In this document: positions 52,118 through 61,314 of the stretch, in pieces
Numbering within the stretch: the first letter of the stretch is position 1
Layout: each line of letters begins with the position of its first letter
Source: Viridibacterium curvum
GTDB lineage: Bacteria; Pseudomonadota; Gammaproteobacteria; Burkholderiales; Rhodocyclaceae
Assembly (NCBI RefSeq): GCF_039544165.1
Contig: NZ_BAABLD010000008.1
Coordinates: forward strand, 930,001 to 994,000
DNA length: 64,000 nt
Reading direction: 5' to 3'
Program-made: the position numbers and the translations under genes
Notes under the pieces: generated by a model
What the model was told of the DNA's origin: nothing
The model's input: the letters and a program-made list of their open reading frames with translations, nothing else
Databases searched by the model: none

Positions 52118-52267
52118 CGTCATCCCCGCGAAGGCGGGGATCCAGCGACTTTCAAAACCAACGACACTGGATTCCCGCCAGATCCCTCTCCCCCAACCCC
52201 TCTCCCGCAAGCGGGCGAGGGGAGCGTCGAGTGGCTTCACCGGTCGTGAAGCCGGCGGGAATGACGG
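52118..52267. repeat. Type A palindrome interrupted by a type B fragment, copy 3
   Basis: The left hairpin CGTCATCCCCGCGAAGGCGGGGATCCAG is intact. The right one starts CTGGATTCCCGCC (to 52179), is broken by about 70 bases of type B repeat ('CCCTCTCCCCCAACCCCTC', then GCAAGCGGGCGAGGGGAGCG), and resumes GGCGGGAATGACG. Lies between the binding-protein and permease genes. Confidence 0.8.
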
Positions 52268-52293
52268 GCAAAAGCAAGAGTGAGTGCCGAGAA

Positions 52294-53643
52294 TCAGCTC
52301 CGCTTGATCGCAAAACTCTTGAGGTAGTCCTCGGGCTTGGCCGGGTCGAAGACCTTGCCCATGATCGTCACCTTCTTGGTCGTGCTCTCGGGCGGCGGGA
52401 AGCCGTTGGACTTCATGAGGCGACCTGCATCCGTGGCGAGGAAGACCTCGGTGGCGATCTTGTGATAATCCACATCGCCCTTGATCTGCCCCCAGCGCTT
52501 CATCTGCGTGAGGATCCATACCGCGAAGCTCTCGTACGGGAAGGGGTCGAACTCAAGACGGTCCGGCACCTTCTTCACACCACCCAGTCCATCCGCGAAG
52601 GTGCCAGTGAGGATCTGCTCGATCACGGTCTCGGGCTGATTGAGGTAGTTGGCCGGTGCGATGGCAGTGGCGATGTCCTTGCGGTTCGCCGGGTTGCTGG
52701 CGAACTTGGTCGCGTCGATGATCGCCTTCAGCAGCGCCTGATACGTATTCGGCATGCTGGTCACGAACTCCTTGCTCGCACCGAAGGCGCAGCAGGGGTG
52801 GCCGTCCCAGATGTCACGCGAGAGGATGTGGATGAAGCCCACACCGTCGTACACCGCGCGCTGGTTCATCGGGTCCGGGCCGAGAAAGCCATCGATGTTC
52901 TCGGCGCGCAGGTTGGCCACCATCTCGGGCGGCGGCACGGCGCGGATCTGTACGTCGGTGTCAGGGTCGAGACCCGCTTCGGCGAGGTAGTAGCGCAGCA
53001 GGTAGTTGTGCATCGAGTAGTCGAAGGGCACGGCGAACTTCATGCCCTTCCACTGCTTGGGATCGCGCTTGTCTTTATGCTTGATTGCCAGCGTGATCGC
53101 CTGACCGTTGATGTTCTCGATGGCCGGCACGGTCCAGGGCACGGGGTTGGAACCCACACCCATCGAGATCGCGATGGGCATGGGCGAGAGCATGTGCGCA
53201 GCGTCGTATTCCTTGTTCATCGCCTTGTCGCGAATCACCGCCCAGCCCGCCGTCTTCACGACCTCTACGTCGAGACCGTACTTGGCATAGAAGCCCATGG
53301 GGTGCGCCATGATGATGGGCGTCGCACAGGTGATGGGGATGAAGCCGACCTTGAGCTTCTGCTTCTCCAGCTTGCCGCCCGTTTGCGCGAAGGCTTCTTT
53401 CGCTGCGCCGAGCGGGAACAGCGTCGAGATCGCGGCCAGCGCCGTGCCTGCACCGACCGAGCGGATGAAGTTGCGGCGCGTCGCATCGTCGGGGAACAGC
53501 GCGCGCATCACGGCGCCTTCCACCGCGCGGTCCTGCGCCTGGCGCAGGTCAATGTCGTGGTCCGCTTGCGTGGCGTGCCGGCCGCAGCTGCAGCCCTTGT
53601 GCAGTTTGGTGTCCGGGTCGAAGGGGATACGGAAGATGGACAT
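52294..53643 (-). CDS. cynA: CmpA/NrtA-family substrate-binding protein (cyanate importer), Tat signal
   Basis: 449 residues. A Tat signal 'TRRNFIRSVGAGTALAAISTLFPLG' lies at about residues 55-80, after an unusually long N-region with 'KGCSCGRHATQADHD'. Binding-protein body: 'KLKVGFIPITCATPIIMAHPMGFYAKYGLDVEVVK', 'GMKFAVPFDYSMHNYLLRYYLAEAGLDPDTDVQI', 'RDIWDGHPCCAFGA'. It belongs to the nitrate/bicarbonate/cyanate group; cyanate is inferred from cynS in the operon. Confidence 0.88.
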   Translation of the reverse strand: MSIFRIPFDPDTKLHKGCSCGRHATQADHDIDLRQAQDRAVEGAVMRALFPDDATRRNFIRSVGAGTALAAISTLFPLGAAKEAFAQTGGKLEKQKLKVGFIPITCATPIIMAHPMGFYAKYGLDVEVVKTAGWAVIRDKAMNKEYDAAHMLSPMPIAISMGVGSNPVPWTVPAIENINGQAITLAIKHKDKRDPKQWKGMKFAVPFDYSMHNYLLRYYLAEAGLDPDTDVQIRAVPPPEMVANLRAENIDGFLGPDPMNQRAVYDGVGFIHILSRDIWDGHPCCAFGASKEFVTSMPNTYQALLKAIIDATKFASNPANRKDIATAIAPANYLNQPETVIEQILTGTFADGLGGVKKVPDRLEFDPFPYESFAVWILTQMKRWGQIKGDVDYHKIATEVFLATDAGRLMKSNGFPPPESTTKKVTIMGKVFDPAKPEDYLKSFAIKRS

Positions 53644-53658
53644 ACAGGCTCCTTTGCT

Positions 53659-54366
53659 TCAATGCGTGAGGGGAGGCGTGAGAGGGGACACCACGTTGCG
53701 CTGGGCAGCGGGCTGGAAGTACTCGATGTCGTCGCGGTACAGCGCATAGCCGCGCTGGTACTCCATGACGCGGGCCACGTCGGCGATGAAGGCCTCGTCG
53801 TAACCTGCGCGCCGCAACAGGTGCAGGCCCAGTTCGAGGCCCGATGCAATGCCACTCGCCGTGATTACCCGCCCCGCATCGACGACGCGGGCGCGGCTCA
53901 CGCGGCAGGCCGGCGCAAGTTCGGCGAGGCGGTCGATGGGCGTCTTGCCGATATGCGTGGCTTCGAGCCGGTCGGGCTCCTTGCGGTTCGTTGCCGGCAG
54001 GCCATCGAGCAGGCCCATGCGGCCGAAAATCCACGAGCCCGCACCGACACTGGCCAGCAGGCAATCAGCCGGCAGTGCGTGGATGAAGTCATGCAAGCGC
54101 CGGTTGTGCATCTCGCTGCGCGTGCCGCTGCCACCGGGCAACAGCAGCGCATCCATCGCCGGCAGATCAGCAAAGGCGTAGTTGGGCAGTACTGTGATGC
54201 CGGCCTGCGTCTGCACCGGACGCAGGGTTTCGGCAAGCAGGAATACCTCGATCTCGGGGTCGAACCGCCGCGCCATCGACAGCACGCCTGCGACCGACGC
54301 ATAGTCGAGCACTTCCGCGTCGCGGAAAACATGGATGCCCAGCCGGAATCCTGCATTGCGTGCCAT
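53659..54366 (-). CDS. DJ-1/PfpI-family protein lacking the catalytic cysteine
   Basis: 235 residues. 'IHVFRDAEVLDYASVAGVLSMA' and 'MDALLLPGGSGTRSEMHNRRLHDFIH' match isonitrile-hydratase/GlxA-N-type DJ-1 proteins, but the nucleophile elbow reads 'LASVGAGSWIFGRMGLLDG', with Gly108 where family members have Cys. There is a Cys102 six residues earlier. No AraC DNA-binding domain follows. First gene of the cyanate operon, 15 bases before cynA; activity is doubtful. Confidence 0.82.
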   Translation of the reverse strand: MARNAGFRLGIHVFRDAEVLDYASVAGVLSMARRFDPEIEVFLLAETLRPVQTQAGITVLPNYAFADLPAMDALLLPGGSGTRSEMHNRRLHDFIHALPADCLLASVGAGSWIFGRMGLLDGLPATNRKEPDRLEATHIGKTPIDRLAELAPACRVSRARVVDAGRVITASGIASGLELGLHLLRRAGYDEAFIADVARVMEYQRGYALYRDDIEYFQPAAQRNVVSPLTPPLTH

Positions 54367-54421
54367 GAATCTGCCCCGTAGATGACAGGGCCATCATGGG
54401 CGAGTCAGGGCTCAGCTGGTA

Positions 54422-54462
54422 TCACGACAGCAGTGATTGTCGTGTAGGGGAATCACTACACG
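54422..54462. promoter_or_regulatory. Overlapping palindromes upstream of the cyanate operon
   Basis: ATCAC-N7-GTGAT, CACGACA-N8-TGTCGTG (54423-54444) and CGTGTAG-N8-CTACACG (54441-54462) share bases, so the two longer hairpins exclude each other. Position, 56-96 bp before the first gene, suits an operator (for example LysR-type) or a switchable RNA structure; evidence is positional. Confidence 0.45.
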
Positions 54463-54478
54463 CAGGTCGCCAGCGCAA

Positions 54479-55126
54479 TCAGTTCGCCTTGTCGATGCAA
54501 GCGGGAAAGCTTGTCCCGCTACGCCAGCAAAGCCTGCAGATCTCCAGCATGTCGCGATAGGCCTTGTTATCGACCCAGGGGGCCGGATTGAGCGGGAGCC
54601 GTGACTTTCTGGTTGCAGCAAGTTGCTGGTCAAGGAAGGGTAGCAGGCGATCTTCGTCGAGCGTCAGGCCGACGGCCTTCCAGTCGCGACGGAAATAATC
54701 CATCCGGTCTTCAAAGCGGAAGACCACCAGAGTGTCTGCTTTGGTCAGCTGACCTGCCCGGATGCGGAAGGTCGGGAAGGGGACAGGCTCCTTGCGGTCA
54801 AAGACGACAAGATCAATGGATTCGCTTATCAACCAGAGCAGCCTGTATTCACCGGGCGGCAGATTGCCGACGAACATGAAGGACTTTCCGTCGACACTTT
54901 GCTGGGCGGGCAAGCTGTAGTTCTGCCGGGTGTGCTCGTTCCTGAATTCAAGCAGCTTCCACTTGAACTCGGTCCCCGCAAGTTGCAGGGGGTTGTTCAT
55001 GACTTCGAGTGCCAGCATGCCCTGACCCGCCTGTTGCTCGACAGAGAACGGGACACTGATGCTGGTCGAGACGCAGCTGGTCAGAGCGCACAGCGCAAGC
55101 GCCAGTGCGAAATGCAGGAAGCGCAT
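54479..55126 (-). CDS. Putative lipoprotein, unknown
   Basis: 215 residues with a lipoprotein signal (lipobox LTSC, Cys18). 'GKSFMFVGNLPPGEYRLLWL' suggests a beta-sandwich segment. Four cysteines in all, two in 'EICRLCWRSG'. No family recognised. Precedes the cyanate operon on the same strand with 112 bp between. Confidence 0.65.
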   Translation of the reverse strand: MRFLHFALALALCALTSCVSTSISVPFSVEQQAGQGMLALEVMNNPLQLAGTEFKWKLLEFRNEHTRQNYSLPAQQSVDGKSFMFVGNLPPGEYRLLWLISESIDLVVFDRKEPVPFPTFRIRAGQLTKADTLVVFRFEDRMDYFRRDWKAVGLTLDEDRLLPFLDQQLAATRKSRLPLNPAPWVDNKAYRDMLEICRLCWRSGTSFPACIDKAN

Positions 55127-55158
55127 GACGAAACCCTCTTCAATGAAAATCTCCGCGC

Positions 55159-55623
55159 TCAGGCCTGCACGCGCGACAGGCGCCAGCCTTCGTAGATGGC
55201 GATGCCATAGAACACGATGTCCATTGCGCTGGCGGTGTCCTGCATCAAGCCCGGTAGCAAGCTGAAGTCGAAGCTTGCGAGCGCTGCAAAGTAGTCGGTT
55301 TGCATCTCCTGCGCGAAGAACCCTATGAGGCTGAGCGCCTGACCCAGCACGCAGCCCAGCAATGCGAGCGTAGCGCCAGTGATGGCAAATGCTGAGGTGC
55401 TGCCCTGGCCGACGCTACGCACGCCGAAGGCGACAAAGTAACCAATGGCGACGGCGATGAGACCGAGTTTGTAACCGGTGAAGACGGTCACGGCGGCCCA
55501 AAGCATGGCCCCGATGAGGGCAGCGATGCTGCCAGCAATGGTCCCCTGCAGCAGTTTGCCCGGTTTGGCTTGGATGGTCGGCGTTGTAGCGACTTCAGGG
55601 GTGGTGGCGGTGTCTTGCAGCAT
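55159..55623 (-). CDS. Integral membrane protein, unknown
   Basis: 154 residues with four hydrophobic segments after a polar 22-residue N-terminus ('GTIAGSIAALIGAMLWAAV', 'GLIAVAIGYFVAFGV', 'FAITGATLALLGCVLGQAL', 'MDIVFYGIAIYEGWRL'). Similar short proteins accompany lipoprotein genes in many Proteobacteria. It is 32 bp upstream of the lipoprotein gene, so they are likely co-transcribed. Confidence 0.65.
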   Translation of the reverse strand: MLQDTATTPEVATTPTIQAKPGKLLQGTIAGSIAALIGAMLWAAVTVFTGYKLGLIAVAIGYFVAFGVRSVGQGSTSAFAITGATLALLGCVLGQALSLIGFFAQEMQTDYFAALASFDFSLLPGLMQDTASAMDIVFYGIAIYEGWRLSRVQA

Positions 55624-55719
55624 GAGGCGTCCCCGTTTGTTGTGATGGTGCGGGGAGCATAACCCAGGCGGCGTGGTGACGATATGAAGGCAGGGTATGA
55701 GCTGTGTGGCGGACGCAAC

Positions 55720-57258
55720 TCATGCGGTGATAAAGCAATTCCGCCCCGAATTTTTGGCTGCATACAGCGCCTTGTCAGCGCGTGACAGGCATTCCAGCAG
55801 CGATTCGTTGTCCTTCTTCTGCGTGACGCCGCCGCTGAGAGTGATCTGCAGACTATGGCCCTCGGCCTCAATGGGTTCGTTGGCAAAGGCGGTGCGCAGG
55901 CGCTCGCCGACGGTGTTGGCCATGGCGAGGTCGGTGAGCGGCAGCAGGATCGCAAACTCTTCGCCCCCCCAGCGACAGGGCAGGTCTTCGTTGCGCAGCC
56001 GGGTGAGCAGGCGTTCGGCGACCTTGCGCAGGACCAGGTCGCCGATGACATGGCCATGCGTATCGTTGATCTGCTTGAAGTGATCGACATCGATGATGAT
56101 CAGCGACAACGGGATGCTATGACGCGTGGCGCTGCTGATGAGGCGTTCGGCTTCCTGCAGGAAATGGCGGCGGTTCGGCAGGCCTGTCAGTTCGTCTTGC
56201 AGCGCCAGGCGAGCCAGCTTTGCCTCGGCGACTTTCCAGCGGGTGATGTCGAGGTGCGCGACCACGATCAGCGGATTGCCATCCATATCATTCACGGGGC
56301 GTTTGGAGATGAGCCGGTAGCGCACCTCGCCGCTGTGCGGCATGACGTAGCGTTGTTCCTTGTCCACTGTTTCGCCTCGCAGCACAGCGGCGTCTTCGGC
56401 ACCGCTGTCGACCGCCAGCTCGGGATTGATGGCGATGGCGGTAGCAAGTACCCCGATGATCGACGCAGTGCTGTGTCCGCGATCCCGCGCATAGGCTTCG
56501 TTGGCTAGTACCACGCGGCCTTCGGCGTCCTTGATGTAGAACGGGTCGGGAATGACATCGAGCACCCGCTGCAGGAATTCCTGGTTGCGCTGGCGCAGCA
56601 GCTGTTCGCGCTGCAGCGCCTGTAGCACCTTGCGCTCGGCGAGGCGCCAGTCGGTGGTGTCGAAGCGTGAGCAGACGATGACCGGGTTCACCTCGGTGTC
56701 CTCACAGCGGCCCTTGGCAATCACACGAAAGCGCTCTTCGGTCTGGCCGAGATAGCCCACCGGCAGGCGCTCTTCCTTGTAGATCTGCTGGCCTTCCAGC
56801 ACGGATTGGTCTTCCTGGAAGGAGAGGCGGTTACTGTCGGCCTCGCTGACCAGTTCGAACGAGGGGGTGCCGATGATGGTCTCTGGCGGCAGGCCCCACT
56901 GCTCGGCCTGTGCGCGGTTGACGATGATGACGCGGCGCTGCGCGTCCTTGACGTAGATGGGCATCGGCACCACGTCGAGCAGGCGTTGCGCGAACTGGCG
57001 GGTGGCGGCATGGCGCTCGCGCTCATCGTCGAGACTGGCAGCGAGGCGGTCGCTCTCGCGCCGCTGTCGCGCCTGCTGCTGGTGCCTGCGACCGAAAGAC
57101 AGCGCGGCGCCGAAGGCCGTTACCGGCAGGGCCAGCCAGATCAGTCCCGTGAGCTCCCATGCGAGCGCGCCGAGCAGCAGCCCGAGCAGGGGGTACACCA
57201 GATCCTTCAGCGCAGCTTTGCCCAGCATGGCAGGCGTTCTTCCGTTTGTGATGCGCAT
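55720..57258 (-). CDS. PAS-PAS-GGDEF diguanylate cyclase, paralogue 1
   Basis: 512 residues: two short N-terminal hydrophobic segments ('DLVYPLLGLLLGALAWELTG', 'LIWLALPVTAFGA'), a coiled coil, PAS ('VPMPIYVKDAQRRVIIVNRAQAEQWG', about 85-200), PAS ('VIPDPFYIKDAEGRVVLANEAYARDRG', about 220-340), then GGDEF (about 345-510) with active-site 'GGEEF' and inhibitory-site RNED five residues before it. It makes c-di-GMP. Start at 57258 or 57228. Confidence 0.88.
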   Translation of the reverse strand: MRITNGRTPAMLGKAALKDLVYPLLGLLLGALAWELTGLIWLALPVTAFGAALSFGRRHQQQARQRRESDRLAASLDDERERHAATRQFAQRLLDVVPMPIYVKDAQRRVIIVNRAQAEQWGLPPETIIGTPSFELVSEADSNRLSFQEDQSVLEGQQIYKEERLPVGYLGQTEERFRVIAKGRCEDTEVNPVIVCSRFDTTDWRLAERKVLQALQREQLLRQRNQEFLQRVLDVIPDPFYIKDAEGRVVLANEAYARDRGHSTASIIGVLATAIAINPELAVDSGAEDAAVLRGETVDKEQRYVMPHSGEVRYRLISKRPVNDMDGNPLIVVAHLDITRWKVAEAKLARLALQDELTGLPNRRHFLQEAERLISSATRHSIPLSLIIIDVDHFKQINDTHGHVIGDLVLRKVAERLLTRLRNEDLPCRWGGEEFAILLPLTDLAMANTVGERLRTAFANEPIEAEGHSLQITLSGGVTQKKDNESLLECLSRADKALYAAKNSGRNCFITA

Positions 57259-57511
57259 AGACCTACAGGACCTTGGTCCATGGGTCGGGCGCAAGTTTTC
57301 GAAGCACCCCTCACAGCCTAACGCGAACCCGCAGGCCGTGCGCACTTGCCGCCGCAGGCCGGCGGCATTGGCGCGTCCGATCTGTGGTCACCTCTGACTG
57401 TGACGTGAGTGCGCAAGCCGGGTTCCGTAGGTTTGCTGTAACACGACGAGGCGACACTGCCGCGCTTTGCCGGTTCTGCCCGAACCGGTGGTTTCATGGA
57501 GTGATACAGCA

Positions 57512-59500
57512 ATGCACGCAATTCAGTTTCGTCCTCATGCTACTGCCCTCGCAGTGCTGTCTGTCCTCGCCCTCGCCGCCTGCGGTGGCAATGGCAGCAG
57601 TGCCGGCAACGAGAACAGCAGCGCAGCCCCCCTGGTGATTCCGGCAGAGCCGGTAGGCACGGGCGCAGCAGAGACCGCCGACGCCCCGACAGGCGTACTG
57701 GCCTATGTCGATACAGGCGCGACCAACCAGCGCAACAACCCTTGCCAGGTGACGCTGGAGACCAATGCCGGCGTGCGCGTGCTCAAGGGTTTCCTCGACA
57801 TGTGGGAGCCGCTGACGCGCAAGGTCGATGCGGGCGTGACGCTGGCTGCAGCGAACGGCTGCGACGCTGTGACCGCATCTTTGTGGTCTGGCGTGCCGGG
57901 TACGACACCGGACGGCACGGTGACCTCGGCGACCTTGCATGCCGCCAACATCGATTACGTCAAGAGCGTGACACAGGGCCGCACCGTTGCGCAGGCGCTG
58001 GCGGCCTACATGGACGATCGTCGCGGCAAGGGTTTCTCGGTGAGTGATGGCATGGGCCCGCTGACCAGTGTGTGGCGCGCCGGCACCGGCCAGACCAGCA
58101 CCATCGTCGCGCCGGCTGACCCCAATGCAGCAGTGAGTCCGGCGGTGTCGGAAGCTGGCAACAACCTCGGCGACAAGACATCGGCAGCATTGGCCCAGGC
58201 AGTCAGCTTCATCGACAGCAGCAACATCGTCGACGGCTCCACCGAGCCAGCCAAGCGCTTCTACAAGTACGCGCGCCCGTATCGCTGGAGCAGCGACGTG
58301 GTCGTCGTGCCTTCGCTTGAATCCGCCAAGAGCAGTACGCCAGCAACCGATGGCGGCTTCCCCTCGGGGCACACGGCTGAAGCATGGCGCGATGTGTTGC
58401 CGATGGCATATCTCTTCCCGCAGCGCTTCCAGGAGCTGCTGACGCGTGCCATGGAGATGGGTGAGAACCGCATCCTCGCTGGCATGCATTCGCCGCTGGA
58501 CGTGATGGGTGGCCGTGTGCAGGCTACGGCCGTGGTGGCCTACAGCCTCAACAAGACGAGCATGGACAAGGCCGCCACCTACAAGCTGGTGCAGGACTAC
58601 CTGATGGCACAAACGGGCACCAGCGACTTCAATGCCCTGCTCGACAAGGCCCGCACACCGGTCACCTCTGATACCAGCAGCGTCAACTACGACCGCTTTG
58701 CCGACTACGCCACCAACAAGAGCTACTTCGCCAAGCGCCTGACCTACAACCTGCCGAAAATCACGGCCAACGCCGGCAAGGCGGCCACGGTGCCGAAGGG
58801 CGCCGAGATCCTGCTGGAGACGCGCCTGCCGTACCTCACGGCCGCGCAGCGGCGCGTCGTGCTGAAGACTACCGAGATCGATTCAGGCTACCCGCTGGCC
58901 AACGATGAAGAGGGTTGGGGCCGTCTCGACCTGTTCTCGGCAGCCGATGGTTATGGGGCATTCAATGGCGACGTCGCAGTGACAATGGATGCGAGTCTCG
59001 GTGGCTTCCATGCACGCGACAGCTGGAAGAACGACATCGCCGGGGCCGGCAAACTCAGCAAGCTGGGCAGCGGCATGCTGCGCCTCGCTGGCAGCAACAG
59101 CTACAGCGGCGGCACGCTGATCGTTGAAGGCACCCTGGCGGCCGATTCGGTCAGCGCCTTAGGCAAGGGCGACGTTTTCATGAAGGGTGGCAAGTTTGAA
59201 TGTGCCGCCCCCGGCGCACTGCTCATCGGTGGGGCCTACACGCAGACTGCAGGCATCCTGGATCTGGTGCTCAGCGACGCCGCCAAGGGCGTGCTGAAAG
59301 TCAGCGGCACGGCCACGCTGGGCGGTGGCAGCCTGCAGGTGCGCTTCGCGGGTTACACGCCCAAGCTTGGCGACACCCTGAACGTCATCACGGCGGGCAA
59401 GCTGGCGGGCAGCTTCAGCAGTGTGAGTGTGAGCGGCTTCAGCAAGATCACCACCACCTACACGGCAACCGGCGTGCAGATCCGCCTCGACGGGGTCTGA
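57512..59500 (+). CDS. PAP2-type phosphatase lipoprotein with autotransporter-like beta repeats
   Basis: 662 residues starting at ATG 57512 (GGAG upstream). Lipobox 'LALAACGG'. PAP2/acid phosphatase motifs: 'KRFYKYARPYRW' (KX6RP), 'GGFPSGHTAEA' (PSGH) and 'ENRILAGMHSPLDV' (RX5HXXXD, where the usual Ser is Asn). From about residue 510 a PATR-type autotransporter strand ('GAGKLSKLGSGMLRLAGSNSYSGGTLIVEGTL') and beta-rich tail follow, with no translocator barrel. Confidence 0.85.
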   Translation: MHAIQFRPHATALAVLSVLALAACGGNGSSAGNENSSAAPLVIPAEPVGTGAAETADAPTGVLAYVDTGATNQRNNPCQVTLETNAGVRVLKGFLDMWEPLTRKVDAGVTLAAANGCDAVTASLWSGVPGTTPDGTVTSATLHAANIDYVKSVTQGRTVAQALAAYMDDRRGKGFSVSDGMGPLTSVWRAGTGQTSTIVAPADPNAAVSPAVSEAGNNLGDKTSAALAQAVSFIDSSNIVDGSTEPAKRFYKYARPYRWSSDVVVVPSLESAKSSTPATDGGFPSGHTAEAWRDVLPMAYLFPQRFQELLTRAMEMGENRILAGMHSPLDVMGGRVQATAVVAYSLNKTSMDKAATYKLVQDYLMAQTGTSDFNALLDKARTPVTSDTSSVNYDRFADYATNKSYFAKRLTYNLPKITANAGKAATVPKGAEILLETRLPYLTAAQRRVVLKTTEIDSGYPLANDEEGWGRLDLFSAADGYGAFNGDVAVTMDASLGGFHARDSWKNDIAGAGKLSKLGSGMLRLAGSNSYSGGTLIVEGTLAADSVSALGKGDVFMKGGKFECAAPGALLIGGAYTQTAGILDLVLSDAAKGVLKVSGTATLGGGSLQVRFAGYTPKLGDTLNVITAGKLAGSFSSVSVSGFSKITTTYTATGVQIRLDGV

Positions 59501-59552
59501 TCCGCAATCCGCCCGGCGGCGCGGGGCGGGCGCTGCATCGGCTTGGGCGCTC

Positions 59553-61070
59553 TTATCCCTGCAGCATGCAGTTGCGCCCTGCGTCCTTGGCGGCATACAG
59601 CGCCCGGTCGGCCCGTGCGAGGCACTCCTCCAGTGTCTCACCGAGTTTCCGGGCGGTGATGCCGCCACTGATGGTGACGTCGACATGGGCATCGGCGTCG
59701 CCGTCCCGCACATGCAGCGGCGCGCCGGCCATCGCCTTGCGCAGCCGCTCTGCCACCGTTGCGGCCATCTCGACATCGGTCATCGGCAGCAGGATGACGA
59801 ATTCTTCCCCGCCCCAGCGACACGGCAGATCCTCGCTGCGCAGTTGCTCACGCAGACGCATGGCCACCTGCCGCAACACCACATCGCCAACCAGATGCCC
59901 GTGGCGATCATTGATCTGCTTGAAGTGATCGAGGTCGAAGATGATCAGCGACAGCGGGTGACCATGTCGCGTTGCGCTGCTCGCCAGTCGGTCCGCTTCG
60001 GTCAGGAAGTGGCGCCGGTTCGGCAGGCCGGTCAGCGCATCTTCATGCGCCAGTCGCTCCAGCTCGCGCTCGGCAATGCGCCAACGCGTGATGTTGATGT
60101 GGGCCACAACGATTGCGGGCTGACCATCCATGTCGCTGAGCGGGCGTTTCGAGATCAGCCGGAAGCGATCCTCTCCCGTCAGGGGGTCAAGGTAGTGCTG
60201 TTCCTTGCTGATGCTGATCCCCTCGAGCACTGTCTCGTCTTCGCGTCGCGTGTCGGCGGCCAGCTGGGGGGTCAGCTCGACCTCGGTCGACAGCAAGCCG
60301 ATGACTGATTCGCGTGAGCGGCCCCGTTGCCGCGCAAAGGCTTCGTTCACCATCAGCAGCCGACCGTTGCGGTCCTTGATGTAGAAGGGATCGGGAATCA
60401 CATCAAGCACACGTTGCACGAAGTCCTGATTGCGCTGACGCAGCAACTGCTCGCGCGCCAGTGCCTGCTGTACGGTGCGCTCGGCCTGGCGCCACTGTGT
60501 CGTGTCAAATCTTGCGCAGACGATGACCGGCTGCCCCTCGGGGTCCTCGCAGCGCGCTTTGGCAATCACGCGAAACTGCTCCGCGCCATGATTGCCATCC
60601 AGCGTGTGTTCTTCCTTGTAGATGCTCTCGCCGGCCAGCACGCGCGCGTCCTCTTCGTGTGTCAGTCGGGCCCGCTCCGGGTCGGGGGCCATGCTGAACG
60701 AAGTGTTGCCAATGACCTCTTCGCGTGCGAGTCCCCACTGCTCGGCCTGGGCGCGATTGACGATGATGATGCGACCCGCAGCATCCTTGACGTAAATCGG
60801 CATGGGTACCACGTCGAGCATGCGCTGCACGAACTGCTGCGTGGCTTCGTGGCGTTCGCGCTCATTGCTGAGGCGGTCGGCGAGCTGCTGCGACTCGGTT
60901 GTCGACAGTCTGTCGCGCGATGGCCCCAGGGTATGCCGCGCGAGCGCAGCGCTACCGGCTGCGGCCAGCAAGGCCAGCCAGGCTCCGCCGCCCAGGCTCC
61001 ATGTCGCTGCCCCGAGGCCAAACCCGATAAGGGAAAATGCCAGATCGTGCCGCCAGTCTTCCTGCACCAT
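59553..61070 (-). CDS. PAS-PAS-GGDEF diguanylate cyclase, paralogue 2
   Basis: 505 residues. ATG at 61070 chosen for AAAGGGGGC upstream; longer frames add junk. Same plan as the 55720 gene: hydrophobic N-terminus, PAS ('VPMPIYVKDAAGRIIIVNRAQ'), PAS ('VIPDPFYIKDRNGRLLMVNEA'), GGDEF with 'GGEEF' and I-site RSED. Long near-identical stretches point to a fairly recent duplication. Confidence 0.88.
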   Translation of the reverse strand: MVQEDWRHDLAFSLIGFGLGAATWSLGGGAWLALLAAAGSAALARHTLGPSRDRLSTTESQQLADRLSNERERHEATQQFVQRMLDVVPMPIYVKDAAGRIIIVNRAQAEQWGLAREEVIGNTSFSMAPDPERARLTHEEDARVLAGESIYKEEHTLDGNHGAEQFRVIAKARCEDPEGQPVIVCARFDTTQWRQAERTVQQALAREQLLRQRNQDFVQRVLDVIPDPFYIKDRNGRLLMVNEAFARQRGRSRESVIGLLSTEVELTPQLAADTRREDETVLEGISISKEQHYLDPLTGEDRFRLISKRPLSDMDGQPAIVVAHINITRWRIAERELERLAHEDALTGLPNRRHFLTEADRLASSATRHGHPLSLIIFDLDHFKQINDRHGHLVGDVVLRQVAMRLREQLRSEDLPCRWGGEEFVILLPMTDVEMAATVAERLRKAMAGAPLHVRDGDADAHVDVTISGGITARKLGETLEECLARADRALYAAKDAGRNCMLQG

Positions 61071-61314
61071 GCCCCCTTTGCGTGCTGTTCGATCATTACG
61101 GACAAGCCGGCCTGGAACTTGAGCATTGCGCAGGTCCGGGAAGCAGCAGAACGTGAAATCGTGCCGCATTCCGGGGTCCGTCACCAGCGTCGCAATGCAG
61201 CCAGTGTTACATCGGCTAACAAATCGATAGTGCATGCGCACATTTGACTTACAGATTTCTGCTGGAATCTCCCCATCGGCCTCCCGGCTCTGAAACCCCA
61301 ACAAGGCCCGCGTC

